64,000 nucleotides of DNA, from positions 102,001 to 166,000 of the forward strand of contig NZ_CP092417.1 of assembly GCF_023716865.1 (NCBI RefSeq). The letters are read 5' to 3'. Origin of the DNA: Endozoicomonas sp. SCSIO W0465. GTDB taxonomy: Bacteria; Pseudomonadota; Gammaproteobacteria; Pseudomonadales; Endozoicomonadaceae. Positions 18,107 to 26,672 of the stretch are shown here, in pieces; position 1 is the first letter of the stretch, and each line of letters starts with the position of its first letter. Under the pieces are notes generated by a model that worked only from the letters and a program-made list of their open reading frames with translations, made no database searches and was not told the origin of the DNA. A program made the translations under genes and the position numbers.

Positions 18107-19720
18107 ATGGCCCATGTAAACGTAAAGGAAGCTCTGGCTGCCGTCGGAATCAAGGATGTCCTTGATGTGGTTTACAACCCTTCTTATGACACGCTGTTTG
18201 AGGAGGAAACCCGTCCGGAACTGGAAGGCTATGAAAAAGGGGTGGTTACTGAAATGGGGGCAGTGTCGGTGGATACCGGTATCTTCACTGGCCGTTCGCC
18301 GAAGGATAAATATATCGTCAAGGACGATACGACCCGGGATACTATCTGGTGGTCGGATCAGGGGAAAAATGATAACAAGGCCATTACAGAAGAAACCTGG
18401 GCAGATCTTAAATCACTGGTCACCAATCAACTTTCCGGCAAGCGCCTGTTTATTATTGACGGCTTCTGCGGAGCCAACCCTGAAACACGCCTGAGTGTCC
18501 GCTTTGTTACCGAAGTGGCGTGGCAGGCACACTTCGTGAAGAACATGTTTATCCGGCCCGGCGACGATGAACTGGTGGGTTTTGACCCTGACTTTATTGT
18601 GATGAATGGCGCAAAATGCACCAATCCTAAATGGCAGGAGCATGGCCTGAACTCTGAAAACTTTGTGGCATTCAACTTAACGGAACGCATTCAGGTGATT
18701 GGTGGCACCTGGTATGGCGGTGAAATGAAGAAAGGCATGTTCTCTATGATGAACTACCTTCTGCCGCTCAGGGGCATAGCGTCCATGCACTGTTCTGCCA
18801 ATGTTGGTGAGCAGGGTGATACGGCCATTTTCTTTGGCCTGTCCGGAACCGGTAAAACCACACTCTCTGCAGATCCAAAACGGGCATTGATCGGTGATGA
18901 TGAACACGGTTGGGATGATGATGGTGTCTTCAATTTTGAAGGCGGGTGTTATGCGAAGACCATTAACCTGAGAGAAGAGAATGAGCCTGAGATTTTTCAC
19001 GCCATTCGTCGTGATGCTCTGTTGGAAAACGTAACGGTTGATGCTCAGGGCAAAATAGACTTTGATGACGGCTCTAAAACCGAGAATACCCGGGTTTCTT
19101 ACCCCCTGTACCATATCGACAATATTGTTAAGCCGGTATCCAAGGCCGGCCACGCCAGGAAAGTGATCTTCCTGACCGCTGATGCTTTTGGTGTCTTGCC
19201 ACCGGTATCCCGACTGACGCCTGAGCAGACCAAGTACCACTTCCTGTCTGGTTTTACCGCTAAGCTGGCAGGCACTGAGCGTGGTATCACTGAGCCAACA
19301 CCCACTTTCTCCTCCTGTTTTGGGGCTGCATTCCTGACACTGCATCCGACCAAGTACGCAGAAGAACTGGTTAAAAAAATGGAAGCTCATGGTGCTACCG
19401 CTTATCTGGTGAATACCGGATGGAATGGTACTGGTAAACGTATCTCCATTAAGGCAACCCGGGCAATCATTGATGCCATTCTGGATGGCTCTATCGATAA
19501 GGCAGAAACCAGCACTCTGCCTTTCTTCGGGTTACATGTACCACAGCGTGTTGCCGGTGTTGACGACAGTATTTTGAACCCTCAGGATACCTATGAAGAC
19601 CCTGCAGAGTGGGAGCGTAAGGCCCGTGACCTGGCGGACCGCTTTATTACCAACTTTGTCAAGTTTACCGATAACGAAGAGGGTAAGGCTCTGCTGGTTG
19701 CAGGTCCATCACTGGGGTGA
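18107..19720 (+). CDS. pckA: ATP-dependent phosphoenolpyruvate carboxykinase
   Basis: A 537-residue enzyme converting oxaloacetate and ATP to PEP, ADP and CO2, the first committed step of gluconeogenesis, in the cytoplasm. Seen: FTGRSPKDKY (substrate site), the P-loop GLSGTGKTTLS, the metal-binding LIGDDEHGW and the adenine-site NTGWNGTGKRISI, all in the expected order. Length is normal for the ATP-dependent family. Strong AGGAGA ribosome binding site; a hairpin terminator follows. Confidence 0.97.
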   Translation: MAHVNVKEALAAVGIKDVLDVVYNPSYDTLFEEETRPELEGYEKGVVTEMGAVSVDTGIFTGRSPKDKYIVKDDTTRDTIWWSDQGKNDNKAITEETWADLKSLVTNQLSGKRLFIIDGFCGANPETRLSVRFVTEVAWQAHFVKNMFIRPGDDELVGFDPDFIVMNGAKCTNPKWQEHGLNSENFVAFNLTERIQVIGGTWYGGEMKKGMFSMMNYLLPLRGIASMHCSANVGEQGDTAIFFGLSGTGKTTLSADPKRALIGDDEHGWDDDGVFNFEGGCYAKTINLREENEPEIFHAIRRDALLENVTVDAQGKIDFDDGSKTENTRVSYPLYHIDNIVKPVSKAGHARKVIFLTADAFGVLPPVSRLTPEQTKYHFLSGFTAKLAGTERGITEPTPTFSSCFGAAFLTLHPTKYAEELVKKMEAHGATAYLVNTGWNGTGKRISIKATRAIIDAILDGSIDKAETSTLPFFGLHVPQRVAGVDDSILNPQDTYEDPAEWERKARDLADRFITNFVKFTDNEEGKALLVAGPSLG

Positions 19721-19782
19721 TTGGTGCCGGGCTGATTCGGGCTGATTGCTGATTAAAGTACTGCCAAAATAGCCATGTTATA

Positions 19783-19808
19783 AAGGGAAGCGCTGTCTTC
19801 CCTTTTTT
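19783..19808 (+). terminator. Rho-independent terminator of pckA
   Basis: AAGGGAAG (19783-19790), loop CGCTGT, CTTCCCTT (19797-19804), followed by a T run to 19808. A classic intrinsic terminator 63 nt after the pckA stop. Confidence 0.85.
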
Positions 19809-20122
19809 ATTATCCGGCTTCAGTATTTCTGTCCTGGATCAGGCATTATTCGATAGCCTGAAGGATTGTGTGCATACAAACGGGTCAATTTCGTTATAAT
19901 TCCCGTCTACTTTTGTAAAGAGTTTGTAATTGGTTTTTTTTGTCTTTTTCTGGTTTTAAATCAGTTATTTATATTTATTAGTATGTTCGTACTGGTACGT
20001 ATGTGTCTTTCTTGGATGGGGTTGGTGTGTTGTAAAGTGTTGTGAAATCGTTGTAAAAAAAATACTGTTTTGAGGAAAAAGAAAATTTTACAACACTCGA
20101 AAAATAACAACGGTAGTCATCA
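19809..20122. other. Gap holding the left prophage junction
   Basis: About 310 nt, AT-rich, between the pckA terminator and the integrase. No tRNA or gene is seen. A TATAAT at 19895-19900 lacks a good -35. Copies of TTGTAAA and variants occur around 19913-19930 and 20030-20060. The left attachment site must be in or near here, but the right end of the prophage is outside the window, so attL cannot be identified by comparison. Confidence 0.4.
20027..20096. promoter_or_regulatory. Repeated TTGTAAA sites upstream of integrase
   Basis: GTGTTGTAAA (20027-20036) and its inverted copy TTTACAACAC (20087-20096) flank two more related sites (TTGTGAA, TTGTAAA). The set lies immediately upstream of int and is of the kind expected for integrase arm sites, an excisionase, or a regulator controlling int. 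Role is inferred. Confidence 0.45.
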
Positions 20123-21247
20123 ATGAAAAACGCTCAACAGGTCAAGGCATTATTAAAAAAGCCAGGTATGCACAGTTGCGGTAAGAACTTGCTTCTTTCT
20201 GTGGGGAAAAAAAGAAGCACTTGGTATGGAAGGGTCTTTATTGATGGTAAGCGTAAGGATGTAAAGGTTGGGGACTATAAGTTTTTAACGCTGTCGGAAG
20301 CCAGGGCACGGTTGTCAGCTATACAGGACAGTCTGGCCGTTTCTGGTACTTTTGAGGTGATTGAAACATTCGGCGAAGCCTATGAGCTTCTTAAAGAAAA
20401 AGGGGTGAGTGAAAGCTATGACTCGGCTTATAGAACTTATCTTGAAACTGATTTCGGTCCCATGAAGTTAGATGCCATACAACCTATTGTTATTGAGAGA
20501 AAGCTTAACCAAATACGCAAGGCTGGAATAAAAACCACGGGCAAGAAGGTGCTGAGTGTGATCCAGCGGGTCTATAAATTGGCAAACCGGTTGAGACTGA
20601 CAGAGAAAAATCCGAGTTTTGGCTTTGAAAGCAAGGATGCCAGTACTCATATCTCTAAAAACACTCGTACACTGTCGATGGATGAACTAGAAGCCGTCTT
20701 TGAACATTTCAGAAATCAACGTCTTTATAACCGTAGGAACTATTTGATGCTGGCGGTAAAAACGGCATTAACCTTACGGGTTAGAGAGTTGGTTGCCATG
20801 AAAATGAGTGATGTTGATTTGAATAAGGGGTGTTGGAGAACTCCTGATTTTTTAAGGAATACAAAAAAATGGATTCATGAGCTAATCCCACTAGAACCAG
20901 AGGTAGTTGGATGGATAAAAGAAGCCAATGAATTTTATCCAGACAGTGACTATGTATTTGCAGTGGATGATGGTGGGGTATGCCCCAATACCTTGCGTAA
21001 TTGGGTTGAGTATCAGTACAAAAAGGGGAAGTTAAATCATATCAAGGTATGGGCTCCACACTCCCTGCGGCGTACAGGAAGGACGTTTATGTCCAAGAAC
21101 AAAATATCCTATGAAGTGGCAGAAGCGTGTCTTGGGCACAGGAAAAAGGGAGTGGATGATGTTTACAATACGGATGATCATTTTGAGGAAAGAAGGGCGG
21201 CGCAACGTATTTACCTGGATACTATTGCGCCGTTTATAAATGCATGA
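20123..21247 (+). CDS. int: Tyrosine recombinase (phage integrase)
   Basis: A 374-residue integrase with an N-terminal arm-binding region (about 1-75, DUF4102/Arm-DNA-bind-like: GKNLLLSVGKKRSTWYGRV), a core-binding domain (about 80-170) and a C-terminal catalytic domain. Catalytic residues seen: Arg in TALTLRVRELVAM, Lys in NTKKW, HSLRR (His and second Arg), GH in CLGHRKKG, and a nucleophile Tyr in DDVYNTDD. Catalyses site-specific integration at an unknown attachment site near its own start. Convergent with the early-left operon. Confidence 0.92.
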   Translation: MKNAQQVKALLKKPGMHSCGKNLLLSVGKKRSTWYGRVFIDGKRKDVKVGDYKFLTLSEARARLSAIQDSLAVSGTFEVIETFGEAYELLKEKGVSESYDSAYRTYLETDFGPMKLDAIQPIVIERKLNQIRKAGIKTTGKKVLSVIQRVYKLANRLRLTEKNPSFGFESKDASTHISKNTRTLSMDELEAVFEHFRNQRLYNRRNYLMLAVKTALTLRVRELVAMKMSDVDLNKGCWRTPDFLRNTKKWIHELIPLEPEVVGWIKEANEFYPDSDYVFAVDDGGVCPNTLRNWVEYQYKKGKLNHIKVWAPHSLRRTGRTFMSKNKISYEVAEACLGHRKKGVDDVYNTDDHFEERRAAQRIYLDTIAPFINA

Positions 21248-21260
21248 ATGGGCATGCCTG

Positions 21261-21602
21261 TCAGCAGCCAAAAAATGCTTCAACATCACTGCGGCGGTAT
21301 AATTTTTGAATGCCTTTACCCAATGATACCGGCTCAGGAAACTCACCATTACGGATGATTTTGTAAAAGGTCGAGGCTCTATTTGATTTCCGAACTGCTC
21401 TGCAGTGAAAATTGGATGTGGACCACGCAATGTAAGGCTTGAGGGCAAATTGCCGAGCAAAGCTCTGAGAGCCTTTAATGATAAGTGCTTCAGCCAGGTT
21501 CAATCTGGGAACAGTCTGTAATCCAATAAGAGCCAAGGTCGATTTCGAGAGATGGTATTCCCGAAGTATATCAGTCACCCGCATTAGCTTTTTCTGTTCC
21601 AT
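21261..21602 (-). pseudogene. AlpA-like regulator split in-frame by a MITE
   Basis: The 113-codon frame reads MRVTDILREYHLSKST, then about 56 unrelated codons, then STFYKIIRNGEFPEPVSLG and YRRSDVEAFF. Removing the 160 bp insertion plus one 8 bp target duplication (168 bp, 56 codons) joins LSKST directly to FYKIIRNG and gives a normal-looking AlpA-type winged-helix regulator (Pfam AlpA; prophage excision or early gene control) of 57 residues. The insertion is in-frame and stop-free, so a longer protein may be made, but it cuts the helix-turn-helix between its two helices, so DNA binding is probably lost. Last gene of the leftward operon. Confidence 0.8.
21375..21534. mobile_element. 160 bp MITE inside the alpA-like gene
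   Basis: Non-autonomous element with terminal inverted repeats (left GGCTCTATTTGATT, right end reading inward GGCTCTTATTGGATT) and an 8 bp target duplication AAGGTCGA at 21367-21374 and 21535-21542. No gene of its own. The 8 bp duplication and GGCT ends are like those of the IS1595 element at 54548, but the inner repeat differs, so its parent element is probably another IS1595/ISXO2-type element. Confidence 0.8.
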
Positions 21603-21612
21603 ATCCCTACCC

Positions 21613-22800
21613 CTACATAAAAAACTTCAAAATGTCGTAGCCAAAGACAGGCTGGCATTGGGTGGTCATCACCCGCTTACCCTTCTCACGGAACTGCTTT
21701 GTTGACGGGTCATACATTTTTCCGTAGTGCCAGCCAGTGTCGGTCAGGACGAATTTGCCGCTGTGCTTCATGGGCTTCCATTTAATGATGCGGTGCTTTT
21801 TCAGTACGTCCTCTATGTAGCCTTTTTGCAGCTCCAGCTCGTCGGCTAGTTCATAGATGGAGAAGTGATCCGGCAGGCCGTAGCGGCCCCGCATTCGGTC
21901 ACTGCTTCGGCGACTTTTATGCTGTCGGGTGATGACGGGTTTCCCGGTGTCAGGTTGATCCTCTGCAACGGTTGGCGGTGTGGGCTTTGGTTCTGGCGCT
22001 GGTGTCTTTTCTGCCGGTTTTGGCGTGATGTAGCGCCGCCATGGTTTGGTGAGCGTTGGCAGTACAGAGGCGTACCACTTCAGTTGCTTGACGGGTGTGC
22101 CGTCACCGTGATGCTTGCCCACGTCGAGCATTTCACAGAACGGCTTGCCCTTGTCGGTAGGCGTCCACTGATCGCCCACCCTGACCTGCAATCCGTGGTC
22201 GTGAAGGTGCAGGTTCATATTGACGGCTGAGAAGACCGGATCGGACAGTTTGCCCAGCTCGGTAACTGTGTAAAGCGGGGCTTTGACCGGGGCGATCAGG
22301 GCGGGGTGACCCATTTCTTCCAGTGGGGAAAAGTCGAGGCGTTTCTTGACCATGCGATCTGCCGCCAGCATGGCCTGGTTACCGTTAAGGCCGAACTCTC
22401 TGGCAAAGGTGATGGCTTTGAGGCTGGCGTCCATGTGGAGCTCCAGCAGTTGGTGCGGGGAGGGTTGATTCTCCTGCTGAATCATGGGCTGTGATTGGCC
22501 GGATTCCAGAGCGTACCATCGTTGAATGACGGCGGCTCGACGTTGAACATCGTAGCCTGTGATCAGCACTTCACTTTCAAACCGGGGAAGCCTGTATTCG
22601 GTTTGTTTCCTGTTTTGTGCGTCAATATAGATGCCTCCAAACTTGGAGACATCCCATTCCATCTGGATGCACATATTTTCAATGTCACGTTTTACATGGG
22701 CGTGCTGCTTGCCTGTGAGGTCTGCAATTTCGCAACTGGACATTGTTTCAACGTCTGAATTGATATTAAGAAAACCCAGTGCAGTATTTTGTTGTTCCAT
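21613..22800 (-). CDS. Rha-type phage regulatory protein
   Basis: A 395-residue protein. The first 100 residues match the Rha family (MSSCEIADLTGKQHAHVKRDIENM, then TEYRLPRFESEVLITGYDVQRRAAVIQRW, without writing it in full). Rha-type proteins are phage regulators that can interfere with host functions and influence lytic development. The middle (about 130-245) resembles C-terminal domains of phage antirepressors (LGKLSDPVFSAVNMNLHLHD). Then comes a Pro-rich linker and a basic C-terminal domain. It is a good candidate antirepressor, which matters because the repressor here cannot self-cleave (inference). Last but one gene of the leftward operon. Confidence 0.75.
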   Translation of the reverse strand: MEQQNTALGFLNINSDVETMSSCEIADLTGKQHAHVKRDIENMCIQMEWDVSKFGGIYIDAQNRKQTEYRLPRFESEVLITGYDVQRRAAVIQRWYALESGQSQPMIQQENQPSPHQLLELHMDASLKAITFAREFGLNGNQAMLAADRMVKKRLDFSPLEEMGHPALIAPVKAPLYTVTELGKLSDPVFSAVNMNLHLHDHGLQVRVGDQWTPTDKGKPFCEMLDVGKHHGDGTPVKQLKWYASVLPTLTKPWRRYITPKPAEKTPAPEPKPTPPTVAEDQPDTGKPVITRQHKSRRSSDRMRGRYGLPDHFSIYELADELELQKGYIEDVLKKHRIIKWKPMKHSGKFVLTDTGWHYGKMYDPSTKQFREKGKRVMTTQCQPVFGYDILKFFM

Positions 22801-22829
22801 AACATTTACCTTTTTTATTGTTGGTTTTG

Positions 22830-23075
22830 TTACTGGGGACTGGCCGTCTCGATGATGGGCTTGAAGTCGGTCAGTATCAGGTCACGGTATTTTTCCCATT
22901 GCTCTGTTGAGTCAAACATGGAGAAGCCAGGGGCATTGCCGATGCCCAGTCCCGCAATGAAAGCTCGTTCGATGGCTCTGGCCAGAGCCAGCTCCCGGCC
23001 GGTGAAGGCGTTGGTGACCTGGCTCAGCTCCAGAAAGAGCCTGTCTATGGTTTCCGTCTGGTTAAGCTGTGGCAT
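22830..23075 (-). CDS. Small phage protein, unknown
   Basis: 81 residues, helical, with no motif that I recognise. Start supported by GGAGGTAGGG directly upstream. Part of the leftward early operon between a tiny basic ORF and the Rha-type gene. Confidence 0.6.
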   Translation of the reverse strand: MPQLNQTETIDRLFLELSQVTNAFTGRELALARAIERAFIAGLGIGNAPGFSMFDSTEQWEKYRDLILTDFKPIIETASPQ

Positions 23076-23077
23076 CC

Positions 23078-23194
23078 CTACCTCCGGTTCAGGCGACGGG
23101 CGACTTTCTGGGCCTTGAACTTTGCCCGGCGCTGGGTCAGCTTCAGACGCTTCTTCCGTGGATGGCGATCCAGTGGGGTGTTTTCAGTAATCAT
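23078..23194 (-). CDS. Tiny basic phage protein
   Basis: 38 codons from ATG 23194 (GGACGAG upstream) to a stop 3 nt before the next gene. Extremely Lys/Arg-rich (RKKRLKLTQRR, ARRLNRR). An upstream in-frame ATG at 23278 would overlap the preceding gene and is less likely. Could be a small nucleic-acid-binding peptide; low confidence. Confidence 0.4.
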   Translation of the reverse strand: MITENTPLDRHPRKKRLKLTQRRAKFKAQKVARRLNRR

Positions 23195-23207
23195 GTCTCG
23201 TCCTTGA

Positions 23208-23570
23208 TCAGTGAGTGGTGTGCCGGGTATCCGTGGAGTGGGCAAAATTGCTCGCATCTTTGGATTGGTGATTTTCAAAGGCTTCCTGAATGAGATAGGC
23301 GACGATCAGTTGCTGTTGGTGCTGTCTCTCCTGTTCCGAGGCATCATATGGCGTCGTCAGTGTGGTGAGCGCATCAAGTGCTGCACCCATCATGCAGCCC
23401 TTACAGATTTGTTGTCCTGACCATGAGGCCGCCATTTCAGTGGCAAGGTTGTGTGCCCGAACACTGTCCCGTTTTAGACGAAGCAGTGTGGCCTTGTCGT
23501 CAGGTTCGGATTTGGCCGTGTAATCGGCAGTCAGTGCGATGCGCAGATCATTGATGGATAGTTTTGGCAT
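23208..23570 (-). CDS. Small phage protein, unknown
   Basis: 120 residues, mostly helical, with a CKGC pair in the middle (GQQICKGCMMG) and a His-rich C-terminus. No family recognised. GGAGGCAAGG upstream supports the start. Follows ssb closely. Confidence 0.6.
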   Translation of the reverse strand: MPKLSINDLRIALTADYTAKSEPDDKATLLRLKRDSVRAHNLATEMAASWSGQQICKGCMMGAALDALTTLTTPYDASEQERQHQQQLIVAYLIQEAFENHQSKDASNFAHSTDTRHTTH

Positions 23571-23584
23571 CCTTGCCTCCTGAT

Positions 23585-24103
23585 TCAGAAAGGAATGTTC
23601 TGGTCATATTCGTCATAACCCTGCTGGGTGGCAGGCTGCTGACCGTTACGGGCTTGCTGGTACTGGTTGTTCTGCGGTGCCTGTTGTGCCGGGTGGTTGG
23701 CCGGACGCTGCTGAGGTTGCTGTGGTGCCTGCTGGTTCTGGGCAGGCTGCGGGTTCTGACCGTCCAGCATCTGGAACTGGGTATTGATGCCATTGACCAC
23801 CACTTCGGTGGTGTAGCGATCCTGACCGCTGTTGTCCTGCCACTTACGGGTCTGTAGCTTGCCTTCGATAAAGACTTTGCTGCCCTTGTGCAGGTACTGC
23901 TGGGCAAGCTCGGCAGATTTGCCGAAAAAGACGACACGGTGCCACTCGGTCTTTTCCTGCTTCTGGCCGGTCTGTTTGTCGTTCCATACTTCACTGGTGG
24001 CGATGGACAGGTTGGCCACCGCAGCCCCTGCCGGGGTGTAGCGGACATCCGGGTCATTGCCCAGGTTACCGATCAGGATGACTTTATTAACGCCTCTGGC
24101 CAT
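23585..24103 (-). CDS. ssb: Single-stranded DNA-binding protein
   Basis: 172 residues. The N-terminal OB fold starts MARGVNKVILIGNLGNDP and has the SSB core (VANLSIATSEVW, WHRVVFFGKSAELAQQYLHKG). Then comes a Gln/Pro/Asn-rich linker and the acidic tip DEYDQNIPF that recruits partners. Phage-encoded SSB, next to rdgC and the exonuclease gene, so it serves replication and recombination. Good ribosome binding site AAGGAGAG. Confidence 0.95.
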   Translation of the reverse strand: MARGVNKVILIGNLGNDPDVRYTPAGAAVANLSIATSEVWNDKQTGQKQEKTEWHRVVFFGKSAELAQQYLHKGSKVFIEGKLQTRKWQDNSGQDRYTTEVVVNGINTQFQMLDGQNPQPAQNQQAPQQPQQRPANHPAQQAPQNNQYQQARNGQQPATQQGYDEYDQNIPF

Positions 24104-24126
24104 GGTGGCTCTCCTTTGGTTCAGAT

Positions 24127-25020
24127 TTAGTTCATATAGCTGAGAAGCTGGGGCAGGAATTTTCGGAAGGTGCCGGTCATCAGGGCAAAGTCGGCGTCCA
24201 GTGCTTCCAGCTTGGTGTCGGTTTCTGTCTCGTCCCGTTCCGCCTGCAAGGCATCGGTCATGGTCATGCCGGTGAGGCGCAGGTTTTCGTTCAGGGTAAA
24301 GGTGAGGGAGTCCTGCCAGGTGAGCAGCAGTGAACAGACCAGCATCCCGTCCTTCAGATGGGGTTCGATGGAGCCGTTGATCAGGTCAAACTGTTTGGCC
24401 TTCAGGTGCGCACCTTCATCACCGGGTTCCCGCAGTTCGCACTGGTCACCGAGCAGCAGGGGGCTGGGGAGTTCCTGGGTTTTCAGCCAGTCGCTCATGC
24501 AGGTGGCGGGGAAGGTTTTTGTCTGAGGGGGGAGCACTGGCAGGCTGCCGAGGGCTTCCCGCAGTTTGCTGGTCAGTTCTTCAGCCTGTTTGGCCGAGCC
24601 ATTGACGATGAGCAGGTTACGGACCAGATCAATGTAGGCATGGGTGTATTTATTGCGGGTGAATGCCTGGGGCAACAGCTCCATAACGATGTCTTCTTTG
24701 ATGCACTTCTTTTCCTTGGCGAATACCTGCCGGTCTTCGTTCTGCTCAATCTGCTCGACCTTTTCTGCCAGCTTTTCGTTGATGACCTCATTGGGCAGAA
24801 TCTTTTCTTCTTTACGGGCGCGGATCAGCATACAGGCGTTGTTCTGGTGAACCAGGGCCTCAGTGCGATGGCCGAGGGCAGAGACAAAGCCATAGCGGCT
24901 CATGTCCTGTGGACCGCAGGGGATGAATGCGCCGTTCTGTCGGAGCGCTTCTTCCAGTCCATCGCCGGTCAGGGTGAAGTCTTCGGTGAACTGGTAGACG
25001 TTGAGGTTTTTGAACCACAT
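24127..25020 (-). CDS. rdgC: Recombination-associated protein RdgC
   Basis: 297 residues across the whole RdgC family length: MWFKNLNVYQFT at the start, FIPCGPQDMSRYGFVSALG, and TFPATCMSDWL in the second half. RdgC forms a ring on DNA and restrains RecA. A phage copy in an operon with ERF and exonuclease genes suggests that it tilts recombination towards the RecA-independent phage pathway (inference). Confidence 0.92.
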   Translation of the reverse strand: MWFKNLNVYQFTEDFTLTGDGLEEALRQNGAFIPCGPQDMSRYGFVSALGHRTEALVHQNNACMLIRARKEEKILPNEVINEKLAEKVEQIEQNEDRQVFAKEKKCIKEDIVMELLPQAFTRNKYTHAYIDLVRNLLIVNGSAKQAEELTSKLREALGSLPVLPPQTKTFPATCMSDWLKTQELPSPLLLGDQCELREPGDEGAHLKAKQFDLINGSIEPHLKDGMLVCSLLLTWQDSLTFTLNENLRLTGMTMTDALQAERDETETDTKLEALDADFALMTGTFRKFLPQLLSYMN

Positions 25021-25105
25021 GGCGGGTTACCTTTTTGTTGTTATGGTGTCTAGAAACAATGGGTGGCCATTTTCGGAGGACAGGTGGCCAGCCTGTGACT
25101 GATGG

Positions 25106-26668
25106 TCATGCTTCTTTCAGGGTGAGTTGGTCGGTGGAACTGATGATGCCGGTACGGCGGATCACCAGCTCAACACCGTATTCGTTGCCGTTCTTATCGA
25201 AGCGGTACCGGTCCAGTGAACTCTTGCCGATCAATTGCTCCAGGACATGAGGGCAATCGGAGAAAACTTCTTCCCTGACCTCGCCATGGGCATACAGCAG
25301 GTCCTGCTGGTCTTCCGTGATGTCCGGTTTTGCCGTGGGGACCGGTGCTGCCGGTTCATTGGCTGGCTGGTTCTGACGGGCTTCCTGATTCAGGCGCATG
25401 TCAATGATGGCCATCAGGTCCATCGGGTCCTTGTGCAGCAGGGTGTCCAGATCGGGAAAGAGGTAGTCCTTGTCGGCAGCCATTTTCTGGTACACGGCCA
25501 GATTGTTTCTCACCGCTTTGGCCTGCTGCTTCTGCTCGATACGGGCCTGAGCCAGCCGGTCATTGACGGCTGATTGCATACTGGAGATATTCCGTTTGCC
25601 CTTGATCACCTCCTGGAACTCGGCGGGGATGATAACGGAAGCGATCCAGCCGGGCGTCAGCTCGACATTCAGGGCCTGACGTTCCTTTTCCAGTGAGGTG
25701 ACGGCTTGCAGGACGATGCTGTCCTTGATGTGCCTGTCCTGATCCTTAATTTGATCGGCCAGCAGCTTGTATTTGTTTTTTACGTCCTTCGTCAGGCGAT
25801 CAATGGCCGCAAAGAGCCGGAATATGTCCGGTACTTGTGCCAGTGCTGCCTCCTTCCCATCCTTCAGCTTCTGTTCCGTGGTCTTCAGGAATTTCACAGC
25901 GGCTTTGGCATTAACAAAGTCCTGATCCGTGACCAGTGCGGATTTTATGGAATTAAGGCAGTGGTGTACCTGTTCTTCCAACAGGTGCAGATTGGAGCTA
26001 GACACGCTTCCGTTGATCTGCACCGCCAGAGCCGTGGTGTCCTGAATGACCTCGCCCACCAGTGGCTGTGCCGGTGCTGGCTGGGGCTGGTAGTTGTCGA
26101 GGTCTTCCTTGAACTGGTGCCAACCGGCGATCAAGGCCTGACGACGATCATCACGGGTCTGGTAATAAACCCAGCGCAGTTTGTCACGGGTGCCATCGGA
26201 GCAGACAAAGATGACGCGAACATTATCCTGTCCAGTCACCAGGAGCTGATGTTCCAGTTGCCAGTAATAGGCAGGTTCTAAGCAATTTCCCTCGATCTGT
26301 GCCGCAACTTTCTTGTTCCATAGCTTGTGCTCGAAGATTAGGGTGCGATCCAGATCAAGGCCGTCAAAACTGGCCAGCAGTGGCAGGCCGTCAACATCAC
26401 GGGTGCCAGTGACCGGGAACAGTTGTTTCATTTCCTGTTCTTCAATGAGTGGACGGGCCAGTGCTTCAGCGGCGTGTCCATCATCAAAACGCTGTTGCTG
26501 CTGTGGGGTTACTTCCTCGGTGCTACCAGTGGCTTTTTCATGGAGAAGCCGGTCACGGGTTTTGAAGGGGCTATCCCCCATCATGGCCACCGCTTCACTG
26601 GCGGTGAAGTGTTCCCGGCGCAGGGCCAGCCACTCAGGGCTACCCTGTCGAACGTTGATCAGTTGCAT
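25106..26668 (-). CDS. YqaJ/lambda-type exonuclease with long C-terminal extension
   Basis: 520 residues. The N-terminal 200 residues are a PD-(D/E)xK nuclease of the YqaJ/lambda exonuclease family: RQGSPEWLALRREHFTASE, DDGHAAEALARPL, DGLDLDRTLIFEHKLW (catalytic Asp, Glu and Lys). It degrades one strand at double-strand ends to give substrate for the annealing protein. The C-terminal 300 residues are largely coiled coil and not typical of the minimal exonuclease. Lies 4 nt downstream of the erf gene, matching the exonuclease-annealase pairing of Red systems. Confidence 0.88.
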   Translation of the reverse strand: MQLINVRQGSPEWLALRREHFTASEAVAMMGDSPFKTRDRLLHEKATGSTEEVTPQQQQRFDDGHAAEALARPLIEEQEMKQLFPVTGTRDVDGLPLLASFDGLDLDRTLIFEHKLWNKKVAAQIEGNCLEPAYYWQLEHQLLVTGQDNVRVIFVCSDGTRDKLRWVYYQTRDDRRQALIAGWHQFKEDLDNYQPQPAPAQPLVGEVIQDTTALAVQINGSVSSSNLHLLEEQVHHCLNSIKSALVTDQDFVNAKAAVKFLKTTEQKLKDGKEAALAQVPDIFRLFAAIDRLTKDVKNKYKLLADQIKDQDRHIKDSIVLQAVTSLEKERQALNVELTPGWIASVIIPAEFQEVIKGKRNISSMQSAVNDRLAQARIEQKQQAKAVRNNLAVYQKMAADKDYLFPDLDTLLHKDPMDLMAIIDMRLNQEARQNQPANEPAAPVPTAKPDITEDQQDLLYAHGEVREEVFSDCPHVLEQLIGKSSLDRYRFDKNGNEYGVELVIRRTGIISSTDQLTLKEA

Positions 26669-26672
26669 TGGA

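Noticed and set aside
18677..19390. 237-codon minus-strand frame
   Set aside because: Lies within pckA, whose frame is unambiguous. No protein features.
19721..20122. tRNA gene as integration target
   Set aside because: No cloverleaf-like sequence could be found between pckA and the integrase gene.
23078..23278. Longer version (66 codons) of the tiny basic ORF
   Set aside because: Would overlap the upstream gene and lacks a ribosome binding site; the ATG at 23194 has GGACGAG before it.
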